Assembly (NCBI RefSeq): GCF_030269605.1
Contig: NZ_BSTQ01000009.1
Location: 186,001-250,000 of the forward strand
DNA from: Lentzea sp. NBRC 105346
Lineage (GTDB): Bacteria > Actinomycetota > Actinomycetes > Mycobacteriales > Pseudonocardiaceae
Length of the DNA: 64,000 nt
Direction of reading: 5' to 3'
Position numbers and translations under genes: made by a program. The notes beneath the pieces are model-generated. The model did not search any database and was not told the origin of the DNA. It worked only from the letters and a program-made list of their open reading frames with translations. Below, piece after piece: positions 1 through 7,984 of this stretch (its first letter is position 1; the number at the start of each line of letters is the position of its first letter).

Positions 1-2
1 CC

Positions 3-830
3 GCCCTGGTCGTGGCCGGCGGCGGGTTCGTGCTGTTGCGCTCCACCCCAGCGCGGCCGCACTCGCAGCACCAGCAGGCCGCCGCCGTCGTGCCCGCGAG
101 CCACAGCGACGGGTTGTCCGAAGTGGAGGGTGGCTACCGCTTCGAGCGCGTGGTCATGCCGACCGGCCGCGGGGTCTCGATTCCGGTGGCGTTCCGGATC
201 CTCGGCGTGGACGGCAAACCGGTGACCCGGTTCCTGGACGACCAGACCAAGCAGCTGCACTTCTTCGTCGTCCGCGACGACATGAACGTGTTCCGGCACG
301 TTCACCCGACGTTGGACGGCGACACCTGGCACACCTCGGTCGACCTGCCGGACGGCGGTGCCTACCGCATGTTCGCCGAGTTCATTCCCCTGGACACCAA
401 GGATCCCCGCCACCCGGTGGTGCTCGGTGTCCCGTTCAGCCTCGCCGGCGACACCGCGCTCGTGCCCGTGCCGGCCCCGGACGCCCGCACGGTCACCGCG
501 ACCGGCTACACCGTGACCCGCGTCGACGAACCCGCCGCGCTCCCGGTGCTGAGCGAGCGTTCGATCCGGCTGGCCATCCGCATGCCGGACGGCACCCCGG
601 TCGAGAAGCTCGAACCGCACCTGGGCGCCAACGGGCACATGACCGGGTTCCACACGATGCTGTTGTCCGCCACGCACCTGCACCCCGTGGAACCGGCGGG
701 CGCACGTCTGACCAACGGCGAGCTGACGTTCCGTTCCGTGTTCGCCGAACGCGGCGAGTACCGGTTGTTCCTGGAGTTCTCCCACGGCGGCAGGCTGCAC
801 ACGGCCGCACTCACCGTCGCGGTGGAGTGA
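3..830 (+). CDS. Exported or membrane-anchored histidine-rich beta protein (5' partial)
   Basis: The frame is open to the left edge, and its first residues (ALVVAGGGFVLL) look like the end of a signal or membrane anchor, so the true start lies outside the window. The rest is about 250 residues of beta-rich sequence with two similar halves. His-containing patches (HFFVV, FRHVHP, NGHMTGFH, THLHP) suggest metal binding on the outer face of the membrane. Actinobacterial proteins of this kind are usually annotated as hypothetical or heavy-metal-associated. It stops 10 bp before the convergent GH13 gene. A GTG at 12 is available but would cut the hydrophobic segment. The metal role is inference. 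Confidence 0.7.
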   Translation, partial: ALVVAGGGFVLLRSTPARPHSQHQQAAAVVPASHSDGLSEVEGGYRFERVVMPTGRGVSIPVAFRILGVDGKPVTRFLDDQTKQLHFFVVRDDMNVFRHVHPTLDGDTWHTSVDLPDGGAYRMFAEFIPLDTKDPRHPVVLGVPFSLAGDTALVPVPAPDARTVTATGYTVTRVDEPAALPVLSERSIRLAIRMPDGTPVEKLEPHLGANGHMTGFHTMLLSATHLHPVEPAGARLTNGELTFRSVFAERGEYRLFLEFSHGGRLHTAALTVAVE

Positions 831-840
831 CTAGCCGGCG

Positions 841-2466
841 TCAGGACCACGGGACGTCGGCCAGGCGGATCCAGCGGTAGCCGTACCCGTTGAGTTGCAA
901 CGACAACAGGTCGACATCGTTGTCGTAGGCGCCGTCCGCCACGACGTTCTGCGGGGGTTCCTCCTCAGCAGTCTGCGGCGGCACGGACACCTGGCATGGT
1001 TCGGGGCTCAGGTTGTGCGCGAAGAGCATGACACCGCGCGGTCCGCGTGCCACGTGGACGAGGACGTGGGGCGGGCCGATGCCGAGCACCTCGTGCTCGC
1101 CGGTGGCGATCTCCTCGCACTCGCGGCGGGTGTGCAGGATGCGTTCGAACCAGGTGAGCAGGCTGTGCGGGTCGCTGCGCTGGCGGGCCACGTTGACCTC
1201 GGCACAGCCGCAAGGGCCGGTGCTGATCACCGGCATGATCAGTGAGTCCGCCCTGGAGAAGCCGGCGTTCTTCGCGTCCGACCACTGCATCGGGGTACGG
1301 ATCGCCTCTCGTTCCGGCAGCGTCAGGTCCTCGCCCATGCCGATCTCGTCGCCGTAGCGCAGCACCGGGGTGCCGGGCAGGGTGAGCTGCAGGCTGTACG
1401 CGAGCTCCACCCGGCGGCGATCACCGTCGAGCATCGACACCAACCGTCTCCGGATGCCACGCCCGTACAGCCGCATTTCCGGTTCGGGACCGAACGCGGC
1501 GAACACGTCGTCGCGCTCGTCCTGCCGCAGCCTGCCGAGATCGACTTCGTCGTGGTTGCGCAGGAACGTGGCCCACTGCGCGTTCTGCGGCAGGTCCGGC
1601 AGCTCGCGCAACACCGTCGCGATGGGACCGGCGTCGCACCGCGCCAGCGCCAGCATCACCGCCTGGTTGAGCCGGAAGCTGAACAGCATCAGCGCCCGGC
1701 TCGCCCGGTTGTCGCTGTGTCCGAAGTACTCGAGCACCTCGTGGTCCTCGACGTTGGCCTCGCCGAGCACGACCGCGTCCCGCCGTTGCCAGGACGCCGT
1801 TTCCCGGATGTCGCGCAGCAGGCTGAAGTCCTGACCGGAGCGCGACGAGACCAGGAACGGTGCCGCGTCCACCCGGAACCCGGAGACCCCGAGCCGGGCC
1901 CAGAAGCTGACGATCTTGCGGATCTCCGCGCGCACCTCGGGGTGGTCTGTGTTGAGGTCCGGCTGGAAGCGGTAGAACCGATGCCGGTACCAAGCCTCCG
2001 CTCGGTCGTCGTAGGTCCATGTTTCCGTTTCCACGCCGGGAAAGACGGAGCCCTCCCGACGGTCCGCGGGCTCGGTGTCCGACCAGACGTACCAGTGCCG
2101 AAACGGTGAGTCGCGCGTGGCGCGCGCGGCCTGGAACCACGGATGCTCGTCACTGGTGTGGTTCACGACCAGGTCCATCATGACCCGCACGCCTCGCTCG
2201 TCGGCGTGGTCGAGCAACTCGGCGAAGTCACCGAGGGAGCCCAGTCTCGGGTCGACGGAGTAGTGGTCGGTGACGTCGTAGCCGCCGTCGCGGCGCGGCG
2301 ACCGGTGGAACGGACTGAGCCACACCGTGTCGACGCCGAGCCGGGACAGGTAGTCCAGGCGGCTCATGAGTCCTCTCAGGTCTCCGACACCGTCACCGTC
2401 GGAGTCCTGGAACAGGCACACGTCCAGTGAGTAAATGACCCCGTTGCGATACCAGCGCTCCACCAC
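841..2466 (-). CDS. GH13 alpha-amylase family enzyme, trehalose-synthase/maltosidase-like
   Basis: About 541 residues with the GH13 motifs in order: DLVVNHTS near residue 100, GFRVDAA with the nucleophile Asp near 200, GEAN with the acid Glu near 236, and FLRNHDE with the transition-state Asp near 306. This is the catalytic (beta/alpha)8 barrel plus a C-terminal beta domain. Family members act on alpha-glucosides such as maltose, trehalose or malto-oligosaccharides; the exact reaction cannot be read from the sequence. The frame extends upstream to a GTG at 2574, but homologous sequence begins at RWYRNGVIYSLDV, so the GTG pair at 2461-2466 is preferred. It is a single gene with no evident operon partner. 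Confidence 0.88.
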   Translation of the reverse strand: MVERWYRNGVIYSLDVCLFQDSDGDGVGDLRGLMSRLDYLSRLGVDTVWLSPFHRSPRRDGGYDVTDHYSVDPRLGSLGDFAELLDHADERGVRVMMDLVVNHTSDEHPWFQAARATRDSPFRHWYVWSDTEPADRREGSVFPGVETETWTYDDRAEAWYRHRFYRFQPDLNTDHPEVRAEIRKIVSFWARLGVSGFRVDAAPFLVSSRSGQDFSLLRDIRETASWQRRDAVVLGEANVEDHEVLEYFGHSDNRASRALMLFSFRLNQAVMLALARCDAGPIATVLRELPDLPQNAQWATFLRNHDEVDLGRLRQDERDDVFAAFGPEPEMRLYGRGIRRRLVSMLDGDRRRVELAYSLQLTLPGTPVLRYGDEIGMGEDLTLPEREAIRTPMQWSDAKNAGFSRADSLIMPVISTGPCGCAEVNVARQRSDPHSLLTWFERILHTRRECEEIATGEHEVLGIGPPHVLVHVARGPRGVMLFAHNLSPEPCQVSVPPQTAEEEPPQNVVADGAYDNDVDLLSLQLNGYGYRWIRLADVPWS

Positions 2467-2638
2467 GTCGGCAGGATTCCCGGCATTCGCCCGGCGAACC
2501 TCCTGGTGCGAGGCCTTATTCCCCGCCACGGCTCGCCGGCGACCTACGACGAGATCACCGCCTGGGGCCACCACACTGCGGCGTCAGCGGCCTGACTCCT
2601 CAATCCGGCCGCCCTCGGTCCGGGACCTCATCAGCCGG

Positions 2639-3424
2639 TCAGGAGAGCATGACCGAGTCGAGCAGGTTCTTGGCGACGTCGCGCAGTTTGGCGTTCTCGT
2701 GCTGCGACCGCTGCACGAGCATCGAGAAGGCTTCGTCCGGTGAGCACTTGTGCACGGCCATCAGGATGCCCTTGGCCTGATCGATGACAGCACGCGACAC
2801 CAGCGCTCGCTCGAGCTGCTGGATGTGTTCACGAGAGCGCTGCCATCGTTGGGCGCTGCTGATCGTGGCGGAGGCCGCCGTGGTGAACAGGCGCATGAGG
2901 CCTTCGTCGAACGGGTCGAAAGCCTCAGCGGTGTGGCTGTAGATGTTGAGCGAACCGACGTGTTCCGCCTGGGTCCGGTCGGTGGCGGGCAGGATCACGG
3001 GTACCGACAGGTAGGCGCGAATGTTGTGTTCCGCTGCCGCGGCTTCGAACTCCGGCCACTCCTCCCGGTGCTCGCCGACGACTGCGCGGACAGGCTCCAG
3101 GGTGCGGGCGGACTGCAGGCACGGGCCGCGATCGGCGCTGTACTGCTTCTCGTCGACATCGACGAGGATGCGGTCCGTGGCGGCCGCGGTGCGCGGCCGC
3201 TGCAGTGTCACCACGGAGACGGTCACCGCGTCGGCGTCAGGGATCGCCTTCGCCGCGGTCTCTGCCAGCCGCTGCAACGCATCGTCGAGCGATTCCTCAC
3301 CGGTGAGCGCTTCGCGCAACACCTCCAGCGCGTCGGCGGTGTCGTCGAGGCGCTCCAGAGCGTCGGGCCGATCACCGTTGAGCGACCGATCGGATGGTGG
3401 AAACGTTCGCGCATCGTCGGCCAT
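2639..3424 (-). CDS. GAF-ANTAR domain regulator
   Basis: 261 residues. A GAF sensory domain fills roughly residues 40-190 and an ANTAR RNA-binding three-helix domain the last 60 (ERALVSRAVIDQAKGILMAVHKCSPDEAF). ANTAR proteins bind paired RNA hairpins and act as antiterminators; the GAF ligand is unknown. The ATG at 3424 is chosen because GAAGGAG lies 8 nt upstream. A palindrome that overlaps a -10-like hexamer lies 56 bp upstream. It is one of six GAF-ANTAR genes in the window; the other five cluster at 22.8-27.4 kb. Confidence 0.9.
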   Translation of the reverse strand: MADDARTFPPSDRSLNGDRPDALERLDDTADALEVLREALTGEESLDDALQRLAETAAKAIPDADAVTVSVVTLQRPRTAAATDRILVDVDEKQYSADRGPCLQSARTLEPVRAVVGEHREEWPEFEAAAAEHNIRAYLSVPVILPATDRTQAEHVGSLNIYSHTAEAFDPFDEGLMRLFTTAASATISSAQRWQRSREHIQQLERALVSRAVIDQAKGILMAVHKCSPDEAFSMLVQRSQHENAKLRDVAKNLLDSVMLS

Positions 3425-3479
3425 GCCGCGCACTCCTTCGCCGTCGGGTGGAACCCACGGCGCCGGCTGCTCGACGCAC

Positions 3480-3506
3480 GTTCAACGCATGATACTGCCG
3501 TTGAAC
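3480..3506 (-). promoter_or_regulatory. Inverted repeat overlapping a -10-like element upstream of the GAF-ANTAR gene
   Basis: Perfect 8-bp arms GTTCAACG (3480-3487) and CGTTGAAC (3499-3506) flank an 11-nt centre. Read on the minus strand, the centre contains TATCAT, a good TANNNT -10 hexamer. A repressor bound here would block the promoter. No convincing -35 is visible. The regulator is unknown. Confidence 0.45.
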
Positions 3507-3889
3507 CCCACGGCGCTGACCTGGTGAGGCGCAACCGGTCCGGCGGCGGGTTGCTGGAGTGCTCAACTTCCCGCGCCGGCCCCGGCCGGACCACCCGGAG
3601 GCGGGCCTACCGTGCGGACAAACGCGTGCACGGTGCTTTCCCTGTACCCGATCATTTGGCGTTCACTCGCCAAATGGAGTTTCGGCGATGACGTGGTGAA
3701 GCCGACCTGCCCAGCGACGGTGGATTGGATCTGCCGATCGAGCCGATGAGCACTGTGCTCACGTCACGCACCTCCAGGACGGCGACTGCATCTCCCGCGC
3801 CGGGGGTCTGGGGCGATCGGTACTCGTTCGTCGTGGTGACGAAACAACCCGTCACTCCGTTTCCACAGTGGACGGTGCCGGAAAGGCTC

Positions 3890-3917
3890 GGCGGCCGGTC
3901 GCGTGAGACCGGCCGCC
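3890..3917 (-). terminator. Hairpin terminator after the cold-shock gene
   Basis: Perfect 11-bp arms GGCGGCCGGTC (3890-3900) and GACCGGCCGCC (3907-3917) with a 6-nt loop, 16 nt after the cold-shock stop codon. On the minus strand it is followed by GAGCCTTTCC rather than a long U tract, as is common in actinomycetes. Confidence 0.7.
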
Positions 3918-3932
3918 GGTTTCGTCAGCCGG

Positions 3933-4136
3933 TCAGAGAACGCGTACGGAGACCGCTCGCGGCCCCTTGTCGCCCTCACCGATCTCGAACTCCACCGGTT
4001 GATTGTCCGGGATGCCCTGGAAGGCGTAGCCGTTCACCTCGGAGTGGTGCAGGAACAGGTCCGGCCCACCGTTCTCCGGCGCGATGAAGCCGAAACCCTT
4101 GCTGCCACTGAACCACTTGACGATGCCTCGGTTCAT
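3933..4136 (-). CDS. Cold-shock protein, CspA family
   Basis: 67 residues, the standard family length, forming one five-stranded OB fold. GIVKWF opens the domain; RNP1 is KGFGFI (13-18) and RNP2 is DLFLHHS (26-32), the aromatic patches that bind single-stranded RNA or DNA. These cytoplasmic RNA chaperones melt secondary structure, often during cold or stationary phase. Its ATG overlaps the stop of the upstream small gene (ATGA), and GGAAGGAG precedes it inside that gene. It is therefore probably translated by coupling, not from the long structured 5' UTR typical of enterobacterial cspA. Confidence 0.95.
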   Translation of the reverse strand: MNRGIVKWFSGSKGFGFIAPENGGPDLFLHHSEVNGYAFQGIPDNQPVEFEIGEGDKGPRAVSVRVL

Positions 4137-4423
4137 GCACGTGCTCCTTCCACAGGCCGGAACACGCCGAACGCCTCCGGGTAAGTCGGGGTGGTGTGCT
4201 GGTCGTGCCGCGGGACCGCGCGGCAGGAGCCCGGTGGCAGTGTCGCCAGGCCGAGCATGGACAGCAGTTCACGGCAGTCGCCCGCATCGCGAGCGTGTTC
4301 CGCCACTCTCCTGGCGGCCTGGCGTTGCTGGAGGTTTTCCGCTCGTTCCGCGGACAGTCGGGCTTCGGCGAAGTCGACGGCCGCGCGGGACCTGGAAGGG
4401 GGAGGCTGGCTGTCCGGCAACAA
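4133..4423 (-). CDS. Small uncharacterised protein coupled to the cold-shock gene
   Basis: About 96 residues from a TTG at 4423, with AGGAG 7 nt upstream. A charged helical core (AAVDFAEARLSAERAENL, then AEHARDAGDCRELLSMLGL) resembles small Pseudonocardiaceae proteins that end in an xDCxxLLxMLGL helix. That resemblance is from memory and the function is unknown. The 3' end overlaps the cold-shock ATG as ATGA, which supports real translation. The start is uncertain because the frame continues upstream without a better site. Confidence 0.55.
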   Translation of the reverse strand: MLPDSQPPPSRSRAAVDFAEARLSAERAENLQQRQAARRVAEHARDAGDCRELLSMLGLATLPPGSCRAVPRHDQHTTPTYPEAFGVFRPVEGARA

Positions 4424-4544
4424 GCCGGTGCTCCTGTCTCCGGCCGGAGAACCACCGGACCGGACGGGATCGGGGACCGCGTCGGCCCGATGCCGTCGGC
4501 TGGACCCCAACCCGTCCCACAGTAGCCGAATACCGGAGCCGGGG

Positions 4545-5108
4545 TCAGCCACGACCGGGTGGGCCGAGCGACGCGGGTGCGGCCGGGTCGAGGTCCGCCA
4601 TGCGAAGGCGGAACACCCGCAGTTCGAGGCCGAAGTACTTCGCCGTCTCGCCGACCCACTGCATCCCGTTGTTCCGCAAGGTGGACAAGGCGCGGGTGTT
4701 GCCGGGCCGGACGACGGCGAACACCTCGTACACGTCCTGGCTGAACGCCCACGCGGCGAGGGCATGGGTCACCTCGGTGGCGTAACCGTTGCCCCAGGTG
4801 TCACGGCGTAGCTGCCAGCCGACCTCCAGGTCCTCCCGGCCGGGCGGCAGCGGAAGCAGGAGGGCGCCGCCGATCACCTGACCGTCGGCGGTGCGCTCGA
4901 TCGCCCAGCGGCCGGCCGGGGCGGCAAGCCGGGCACTCTCGGCGCTCCACTGCTGCAGCCGCAACTTCATGGCGGCCTCGTCCGGGACCTGGTCCATTTC
5001 GGGACTGAGCCAGCGAGTCACCTCGGCGTGGCCGTAGACGTCCAGTGCGGCGGGTGCGTCGTCGACGTGCCACGGACGCAACGTCAGCCGCTCCGATTTC
5101 AGCGCCAT
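4545..5108 (-). CDS. GNAT family N-acetyltransferase, RimJ/RimL type
   Basis: 187 residues beginning MALKSERLTLRPW, the usual opening of RimJ/L-like GNATs. The acetyl-CoA pyrophosphate loop is RDTWGNGYA (RxxxGxGxA type), followed by the helix and the NxxAxxxxxxxGM segment (NTRALSTLRNNGM). It should transfer acetyl from acetyl-CoA to an amine; the substrate is unknown. Its ATG lies 10 bp inside the 3' end of the transglutaminase-like gene, so it is the last member of the coupled minus-strand operon starting at 6650. A longer frame exists upstream, but homology begins at MALK. Confidence 0.85.
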   Translation of the reverse strand: MALKSERLTLRPWHVDDAPAALDVYGHAEVTRWLSPEMDQVPDEAAMKLRLQQWSAESARLAAPAGRWAIERTADGQVIGGALLLPLPPGREDLEVGWQLRRDTWGNGYATEVTHALAAWAFSQDVYEVFAVVRPGNTRALSTLRNNGMQWVGETAKYFGLELRVFRLRMADLDPAAPASLGPPGRG

Positions 5109-5968
5109 GTCGGGGCCAGGTCCTCTTCGGCCTGAACGACCATCGACTCGAGCACCGGGCCGCCGAACGTGGTGACCATCGCGACATCGGCGGCATCGCG
5201 GCCTCTGCCGATGACCACGCGTCCCTTGCGGGGCTCGTTGTTGCGCGGGTCGAAGGTCCACCAGCGGTCACCCAGCCAGACCTCCATCCACGCCGCGAAG
5301 TCCATCGGGGCACCGTCGGGCGGCACGTCCAGGTCCGGCAGGTAGCCGAAGACGTACCGGGCCGGAATGTTGAGGGCGCGGCAGAACGAGATCGCGAGAT
5401 GCGTGAAGTCACGGCAGACGCCGAAACCCGCGGCGTTGACGTCGGCCGCGGTGGACAACGCGGTGGAGGTGCCGTAGCCGAAGCTCAGCGACTCGTGGAC
5501 GTGCCGGCAGATCTCGCGCACCCGGCCGTAACCGGGCGGATGAGCGCCGAACCTCGACCATGCCTCGTCGCCCAGTACGTCGGACACGCAGTACCGGCTC
5601 GGCAACGTGTACAGCAGCACGTCGTCCGGAAGACCGTCGGGCAGCGTCTCCGGCACGGTGTCGTCCACGTCCTCGGTCCTGTCCGGGACGTCCACCCACG
5701 CGCTGTAGTGCACTGTGGACAGACCGGGAGGCAGCGCGACACGGGTGTTGCGGTTGCCGTACAGGTCGCGATAGTGCCGCATTGGGACGTCCGGCTTCAC
5801 GTCCAGGTGCTCCTGGCTCAGCCGCACGTCCGCGCTCCACAGTGGACGCACGAGGAACACTGCCGGCGTGGGCACTTCGGCGCGGTACGTGAACGCACAA
5901 CCGACGCGGAGCAGTCGGGTGCCCCACGTCAGCTGCGTCGCGCCAGTGCCGTAGTGGCGCGAGGTCAA
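5099..5968 (-). CDS. Transglutaminase-like domain protein with an altered catalytic His
   Basis: 289 residues. An N-terminal beta region (to about 150) is followed by a transglutaminase/protease-like core. The nucleophile Cys is in GFGVCRDFTHLAISFCRA, and the Asp is in WWTFDPRNN. The position that normally carries His in a HAW motif reads MDFAAWMEVW, so the triad His is absent; close relatives with S/AAW at this place are known to me in this bacterial group. The TTG start overlaps the DUF6307 stop (TTGA), and the 3' end overlaps the GNAT start. It may act on peptide or amide bonds or may be a non-catalytic relative. Confidence 0.85.
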   Translation of the reverse strand: MTSRHYGTGATQLTWGTRLLRVGCAFTYRAEVPTPAVFLVRPLWSADVRLSQEHLDVKPDVPMRHYRDLYGNRNTRVALPPGLSTVHYSAWVDVPDRTEDVDDTVPETLPDGLPDDVLLYTLPSRYCVSDVLGDEAWSRFGAHPPGYGRVREICRHVHESLSFGYGTSTALSTAADVNAAGFGVCRDFTHLAISFCRALNIPARYVFGYLPDLDVPPDGAPMDFAAWMEVWLGDRWWTFDPRNNEPRKGRVVIGRGRDAADVAMVTTFGGPVLESMVVQAEEDLAPTWR

Positions 5969-6120
5969 CGCACCCGCTCGGGAATGTGGTCCAGCGCGTG
6001 CAACACGTGCACCGCGAGGTCCCGTGTGGTCTTGCCGTCGAGTTCGGTGCGGCCGGTCAGCACGTCCTGCACCAGTTTGAGCCTGCGCTCATAGGCGGAG
6101 GTGTGGGTCGATGTCGTCAT
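5965..6120 (-). CDS. DUF6307 family small protein
   Basis: 51 residues, MTTSTHTSAYERRLKL... to LHALDHIPERVR. The YERRLKLVQDVL and DLAVHVLHALD helices match the short DUF6307 family of actinomycetes (recognised from memory). The function is unknown. The ATG overlaps the DUF5994 stop (ATGA), and its TGA overlaps the TTG start of the transglutaminase-like gene, so it sits between two coupled genes. It is almost entirely helical, with no membrane segment or Cys. Confidence 0.8.
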   Translation of the reverse strand: MTTSTHTSAYERRLKLVQDVLTGRTELDGKTTRDLAVHVLHALDHIPERVR

Positions 6121-6650
6121 CCAAGTCCTTGCGTTGTTTGTTCGGGTAGGCGGGCGCTGCCGGCGCCAACCATGTCCACAATGGACCGACCGGCCTCATC
6201 GTCGTGCAGCAGAACTTCGACGGTGTCGGTGTTTTCGCGCCGGGCGGCGCGCATCATGGCGTGGTGGGCGGCGGGCGGGCTGGTGTCAGGCGGAACGAGG
6301 AGCAGTGTGAGGCGACGCCGGTCTCCCGCGACGACGTCGACGGTGTGCGGTGGCCTCGACCAGAACCCGTTGAGCCGGACCCGGACGCCATCGGCGGCGA
6401 TCTGGCGTGGGGCGGTCTCCCACTCGGTCAGGTTGTAGCTCACCCGCGGGATCTCGCCCAGCCGAACTGCCAGCACCGCGAGCAGCGCGGGCAGTTCGGC
6501 GGCGAGGTCCCGGGAACGCGGCCACCAGGCACCGTCGACATACCCCGTGGTGAGCGCCTTCGGCCGCAACCGCAATCGCAGCGGATACCGAGGCTGCTCG
6601 TTGGCCGTGACGGCCGGAGGGGCCATGGAATGGTGAGGAGCCGACGTCAT
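6117..6650 (-). CDS. DUF5994 family protein
   Basis: 177 residues. The central block RLRLRPKALTTGYVDGAWW with PRSRDLAAELPALLAVLA following is characteristic of DUF5994, a family common in actinomycetes and often near stress or ANTAR genes. No catalytic motif is evident. It is the first gene of a four-gene coupled unit (DUF5994, DUF6307, transglutaminase-like, GNAT). The unit is preceded by a 165-bp gap with no obvious sigma-factor consensus. The function is unknown. Confidence 0.85.
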   Translation of the reverse strand: MTSAPHHSMAPPAVTANEQPRYPLRLRLRPKALTTGYVDGAWWPRSRDLAAELPALLAVLAVRLGEIPRVSYNLTEWETAPRQIAADGVRVRLNGFWSRPPHTVDVVAGDRRRLTLLLVPPDTSPPAAHHAMMRAARRENTDTVEVLLHDDEAGRSIVDMVGAGSARLPEQTTQGLG

Positions 6651-6815
6651 GCCGGGACTCCCGTCTCCGGCCCGAAAGAGGACCGGTTCAGGTTTCGCCG
6701 GGTGCGACGTGAGCTTGAGTGCTCAGGTGCGAGATGCGCTCGGCAAAACCGACACTACACGCGTTCAAGCCTGATCGACCGAAATACCGTCCGCCAGTTC
6801 GAGCAAAGGTGCTTG

Positions 6816-7271
6816 TCAGCGTGCGTAACGTTCCATGCACTCGGCCAGGTCCGACCATCCCATCAGCGGCGGGCCCGCCACCGGGGCCTCCTGGGCCCCG
6901 AGGCGTCCCATGGACTCGGCCACCAGACGTGCCACGACCTCTGGCGCCTGCACGATGTCTCCGGTCGAGCGGGCGAGCACGATCCGAGGCTCGGCGGGGT
7001 CGGTCTCGATCGACACCGCCCAGCCCTGCGTCGCGCTCCAGACGAGCATGACGTCACGATCCGGGTGAGCCGCGGCGCGGCAGCCGAGTGCGATGTAGGC
7101 CGTCGCGGTGTCGGTGACCTCGAAGCTGATGCCGTCGCGCGGCACACCGAGAGCCCCGGCGACCTTCCCCACATAACGCTCGAGGGCACCTGCCAGCAGG
7201 TACGTGCCCTCGGAGGTGGCGTTCCGGCCGCGCAGGATCCGATCATCACCGATGGGCGCCGTCACTGCCAT
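6816..7271 (-). CDS. DUF6292 family protein
   Basis: 151 residues from the ATG at 7271. The pattern LERYVGKVAGALGV, TATAYIALGCR, HPDRDVMLVWSATQGWAVSIET and GDIVQAPEVVARLV matches DUF6292, small proteins of Pseudonocardiales with unknown role. The frame continues upstream for about 57 codons of Arg/Pro-rich sequence that looks non-coding, so the internal ATG is preferred. It is monocistronic, 165 bp from the DUF5994 operon. Confidence 0.8.
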   Translation of the reverse strand: MAVTAPIGDDRILRGRNATSEGTYLLAGALERYVGKVAGALGVPRDGISFEVTDTATAYIALGCRAAAHPDRDVMLVWSATQGWAVSIETDPAEPRIVLARSTGDIVQAPEVVARLVAESMGRLGAQEAPVAGPPLMGWSDLAECMERYAR

Positions 7272-7428
7272 GAGAACTCCGTCTTCCTCAGATCGCCGCG
7301 GAGCCACGGCGGGCGGGCACAGACCGCGGAGGTGACGAAGCGAATGGATTGGCCGATCAAACGGGCCTTGTTCGTCCACTGTAGCTGCTCGCAGCCGGGT
7401 TGGAGCGCTCGCCGGACCGGCCACGCAC

Positions 7429-7463
7429 CCAGGAGGGCGCACCGCCGCGGTGCGCGCTCCTGG
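7429..7463 (-). terminator. Terminator after csbD
   Basis: Arms 7429-7444 and 7448-7463 pair over 16 bp with one mismatch around a 3-nt loop, 18 bp past the CsbD stop. It is likely an intrinsic terminator for the minus-strand gene. Confidence 0.6.
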
Positions 7464-7480
7464 GGAGAGCGGTGAGCCGT

Positions 7481-7657
7481 TCAGTCCTTCTTGAAGGCGT
7501 CCTTGACCTTCTCTGCCGACTCACTCAGGTGACCCTTCGCCTGGTCGACCTTGCCCTCGGCTTCCAAGCCCTTGTCGTCGGTCGCGTCGCCGACGCCTTC
7601 CTTGACCTTGCCCTTGAGCTCGTCGGCCTTGGCGTCGAGCTTGTCGTCGGTGCCCAT
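7481..7657 (-). CDS. CsbD family stress-response protein
   Basis: 58 residues, MGTDDKLDAKADELKGKVKE... ending VKDAFKKD. The Lys/Asp/Glu/Ala-rich composition and the ADELKGKVKEGVGDATDD block are diagnostic of CsbD, a small four-helix protein of the general stress response whose molecular function is unknown. A terminator hairpin follows. The start ATG has no competitor. Confidence 0.9.
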   Translation of the reverse strand: MGTDDKLDAKADELKGKVKEGVGDATDDKGLEAEGKVDQAKGHLSESAEKVKDAFKKD

Positions 7658-7871
7658 GTGTCCTTCCCCGACACCCGAATCTCGGGTGCGACGTCTGCCT
7701 CCGGATGCCCGCTCAGGCGGACCTCAACCGTCCGCGCCTCATCGGCCTGGGGCAGCCGCGTGCTCGCGGAGCTCGGCGACGACCCCGACCGCCTCACCCC
7801 TTGATCCCGGGGATGTCCTCGGGCCGGCAAACCAACGAACGAGATGTCGCACGAAAAGGACCACAAATACA

Positions 7872-7907
7872 AAGAAGCAGGTTAATCCGGAGATTAACCT
7901 GCTTCTT
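7872..7907 (-). terminator. tRNA terminator hairpin
   Basis: Perfect 15-bp arms (7872-7886 with 7893-7907) around CCGGAG. It lies directly downstream, on the minus strand, of the tRNA-Lys 3' fragment and is followed by TTTGTATTTG. This is the natural terminator of the ancestral tRNA gene, which shows which side of the scar is the old chromosome. Confidence 0.8.
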
Positions 7908-7912
7908 CGATG

Positions 7913-7957
7913 TACGCCGCCAGGGACTCGAACCCCGGACCCGCTGATTAAGAGTCC
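7913..7957 (-). other. tRNA-Lys(CTT) 3' fragment, putative attachment site
   Basis: Read on the minus strand, the sequence gives the anticodon loop CTCTTAA (anticodon CTT), the 3' side of the anticodon stem (TCAGC), a variable loop, a T arm with loop TTCGAGT, and the 3' acceptor strand. The 5' side of the anticodon stem breaks pairing after GGA, and no D arm or 5' acceptor follows. Only the 3' half of the gene remains, with its terminator. Such 3' halves are typical att sites left by tyrosine-integrase elements. No intact tRNA-Lys copy is present elsewhere in the window. Confidence 0.75.
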
Positions 7958-7984
7958 TCGGGTGAACCCCTGCCGTGGTGTCGG

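Larger units (their letters stand above)
3425..3932. other. Intergenic region without a convincing gene
   Basis: About 500 bp between the GAF-ANTAR gene and the cold-shock gene. It holds the palindrome at 3480-3506, a 9-bp hairpin at 3653-3676 (CATTTGGCG, TTCACT loop, CGCCAAATG) and the cold-shock terminator at 3890-3917. A minus-strand frame at 3652-3855 (67 codons) has no recognisable domain and looks like chance or a decayed gene. Confidence 0.5.

Noticed and set aside
3652-3855. Small minus-strand protein between the ANTAR and csp genes
   Set aside because: 67 codons without recognisable domain, RBS or neighbour coupling; the composition looks like chance.
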